Below are positions 63,345-64,000 of a stretch of DNA of 64,000 nt, piece by piece. Every line of letters begins with the position of its first letter. Positions within the stretch are counted from its first letter, which is position 1. Source of the stretch: Croceivirga sp. (lineage in GTDB: Bacteria; Bacteroidota; Bacteroidia; Flavobacteriales; Flavobacteriaceae); the NCBI GenBank assembly GCA_028281025.1, contig JANQKR010000013.1, positions 186,001 to 250,000 of the forward strand, written 5' to 3'. A model generated the notes under the pieces. It was not told the DNA's origin and did not search any database. It saw only the letters and a list, made by a program, of their open reading frames with translations. Both the position numbers and the translations under genes were made by a program.

Positions 63345-64000
63345 ATGGACGCCAAAACAAAGGAAACGACAAGGGCCCAGGAGTCCACAAATGCCATTGA
63401 ACGTTTGTACGTGACCATGAGACATTTGTTCAACCGGGGGTTTTACAAACCCTCCGGAGTCTCTGGGAATGCCCTTAAAAATGCACTTCTTGTCCTTAGG
63501 CCGGAAATATATGGCTCAGTGGCAGAGGAAAAAGGGGAGCTCAATGGATTGATTTATGTTTTGGAACGTTTGCCGGATGGGATAGAGCAATGCCGCTTTA
63601 TCAATTTAACGTCTGATGAAGGCTTCTCAAAATCACATTTAAAGCCTATTATTCCCCCAAAAAGAAGAAGGAACTGTTATCGGATCGACGAGGAACAGAT
63701 GAATATTGAGATTACCAGGGGGCGATCGGACATCTATGATATTCTTACCCATCTTACCTTTCTCTTTATAGAATCGAACAAAATTTGTGAACGGGTCTTT
63801 TTTGAGGAAGATCAATCCACCGTACGGGATTGGGATAAATTGGTTGCCTTTGTGCAAAGCAGGAAGAAAACCGAGCACGCCCGGGAAGTTGCCTTGATCC
63901 ATGCCGCCAATATCCTGGGAAGGACTTTTGAGGAAGTTGTGGAAGTGCACAACAAGCTAAGTACGGAAAAGCAAAAAGACCGTTTTCTTGAAATTATCTA
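63345..64000 (+). CDS. Conserved protein of unknown function, cut by window end
   Basis: The first 218 codons of a longer gene; the frame is still open at the right edge. No signal peptide or membrane helix. The sequence is well-formed and conserved-looking (AIERLYVTMRHLFNRGFY, ALLVLRPEIYGS, FEEVVEVHNKLS). I associate this start with a Bacteroidota-only family (possibly DUF6909) but cannot confirm it. It has its own TAnnTTTG promoter box and an inverted repeat upstream. No function can be offered. Confidence 0.75.
   Translation, partial: MDAKTKETTRAQESTNAIERLYVTMRHLFNRGFYKPSGVSGNALKNALLVLRPEIYGSVAEEKGELNGLIYVLERLPDGIEQCRFINLTSDEGFSKSHLKPIIPPKRRRNCYRIDEEQMNIEITRGRSDIYDILTHLTFLFIESNKICERVFFEEDQSTVRDWDKLVAFVQSRKKTEHAREVALIHAANILGRTFEEVVEVHNKLSTEKQKDRFLEII

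Overview
The window is a piece of a Bacteroidota chromosome, almost certainly a marine gliding member of the Flavobacteriaceae (Muricauda/Zobellia-like; the genus is a guess). The reasons are a type IX secretion (T9SS) adhesin operon arranged like sprC-sprD-sprB-sprF, several PorP/SprF and T9SS type B C-terminal domains, repeated promoter boxes of the Bacteroidota form TAnnTTTG, and the family-typical order gltX / DUF4175 / ybeY / mnmG / lipoprotein / SAM methyltransferase / OmpH.

Layout. 1-1990: an AT-rich accessory islet with a Cro/CI-type regulator, a small coiled protein, a four-helix membrane protein and a 56-residue lipoprotein with repeated AGGAAAA boxes upstream. 1992-8392: a Na+/H+-type antiporter, then a co-directional hydrolase group (MBL-fold enzyme, subtilase lipoprotein, M1 aminopeptidase). 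8508-10945: rnpA fused in frame to a DUF559 nuclease-like cassette, overlapping a C-terminal processing protease. 10973-14127: an orphan DNA cytosine methyltransferase, an ElaA-like acetyltransferase, a CDF metal exporter and rpiB. 14158-14713: an AT-rich divergent gap with DnaA-box-like sites, a possible oriC. 14714-18409: rnr, a DUF2807 protein, a LysE exporter and tRNA-Cys. 18459-37833: folB and the 19-kb adhesin operon, whose 4512-residue SprB-like protein has a stalk built of about forty SprB-type modules in a seven-module super-repeat. 38080-50336: glnS, a BamA/TamA-like barrel, an SPFH protein, gltX, a 1162-residue DUF4175-like membrane protein, ybeY and mnmG, with two parS-like palindromes flanking mnmG. 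50418-64000: mostly core envelope and housekeeping genes (lipoproteins, OmpH-like, DoxX, holB, pgk, MltD with LysM, DUF4837, OmpA/PD40, tatA, M23 peptidase, GH3-like enzyme, and one gene cut by the right edge).

How the genes fit together. The adhesin operon supplies a T9SS-exported surface filament (SprB), two PorP/SprF-type outer-membrane partners (one carrying two SPOR-like modules) and an Ig-like T9SS type B protein, which is the gliding/surface attachment system. TatA, OmpH-like, MltD, M23, OmpA/PD40 and BamA/TamA-like products serve the envelope that carries it. rnpA, mnmG, the parS-like sites and the candidate origin gap together suggest that the window lies near the replication origin, although dnaA, parA and parB are not here. 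The most unusual items are the DUF559-RnpA fusion, the parS pair and the super-repeat of the adhesin.
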